Source of the DNA: Ignavibacteria bacterium
Lineage (GTDB): Bacteria > Bacteroidota > Ignavibacteria > Tepidaquicellales > OLB5
Reading direction: 5' to 3'
Assembly: GCA_030835005.1 (NCBI GenBank)
Contig: JAUQWT010000276.1
Coordinates: 1 to 12,689 of the forward strand
DNA: 12,689 nucleotides
Shown: positions 12,550 to 12,689 of the stretch, piece by piece
How the letters are laid out: each line of letters opens with the position of its first letter
How positions within the stretch are numbered: position 1 is the first letter of the stretch
The notes under the pieces: generated by a model
Database searches by the model: none
Seen by the model: the letters and a program-made list of their open reading frames with translations, nothing else
Told to the model about the DNA's origin: nothing
Translations under genes and position numbers: made by a program

Positions 12550-12689
12550 ATGAAGAAAAAAGGCGACGTAAAGTTTATAATATATCAATCACTCTACATA
12601 TTTGTAGTGTGCGTAATTGCGATAAAAGGTGCAAACCTGGATCTGACACAGGTAGTTGAAGATGACGGCAAGCCCAAGGTGTTCTTATC
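12550..12689 (+). CDS. Partial membrane-anchored protein, cut by the window edge
   Basis: An open frame starts at ATG 12550 and runs without a stop to the end of the window (46 codons). The product begins with basic residues MKKKGDVK, then a hydrophobic segment FIIYQSLYIFVVCVIAI (about 9-25), then a polar stretch KGANLDLTQVVEDDGKPKVF. This looks like an N-terminal membrane anchor with the rest of the protein outside the cytoplasm. I do not recognise the family from this fragment. A promoter with a good -7 box lies just upstream. Confidence 0.7.
   Translation, partial: MKKKGDVKFIIYQSLYIFVVCVIAIKGANLDLTQVVEDDGKPKVFL

Overview
The window looks like chromosomal sequence from an uncultured or free-living member of the Bacteroidota/Chlorobiota side of the FCB group; an Ignavibacteria-like host is my best guess. 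The reasons are a moderately AT-rich composition, promoter boxes of the Bacteroidota TAnnTTTG type (12512-12519, and 2216-2223 on the minus strand), few Shine-Dalgarno sequences, and many different dispersed palindromes between genes. This placement is inference from style; no phylogenetic marker was compared.

Layout, left to right. A TPR-repeat lipoprotein (89-1126, +) ends in a REP-like palindrome and a strong terminator. A convergent minus-strand pair follows: an unrecognised 186-aa protein whose last residues resemble an SSB C-terminal tip (1470-2030), preceded by a 44-aa single-pass membrane protein (2054-2188) with its own promoter, palindrome and ribosome site. From 2189 to 2656 there is no gene, but there is a mosaic of short hairpins.

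Next comes a plus-strand cluster with a nucleic-acid theme: a WYL-type regulator (2657-3517), an HNH endonuclease-like protein (3568-4074), a protein with a uracil-DNA-glycosylase-like motif pattern (4116-4904) and a pyrimidine-dimer glycosylase family protein (4914-5342). A minus-strand TPMT-like methyltransferase (5401-5991) separates these from a 591-aa DnaQ-exonuclease/GIY-YIG (UvrC N-half) fusion (6147-7922). Four of the five plus-strand genes between 2.6 and 7.9 kb are therefore nuclease or DNA-repair related, and the fifth is a plausible regulator.

The right part is more housekeeping: tRNA-Leu(UAA) at 8012-8098, a nuoJ with no other Complex I gene beside it (8237-8755), trpS (8759-9760), a minus-strand MDR-family oxidoreductase (9811-10848), and a two-component pair with overlapping ends, a HisKA_3-type kinase (10975-11805) and a NarL/LuxR-type regulator (11802-12446). 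A promoter and the first 46 codons of a membrane protein reach the right edge (12550-12689).

The most unusual structure is a pair of intergenic units of 93 and 94 bp (1227-1319 and 8113-8206). Each is bounded by a 13-base odd palindrome and its reverse complement, and the interiors are mostly different. I see no CRISPR array, no insertion sequence with a transposase and no complete prophage.
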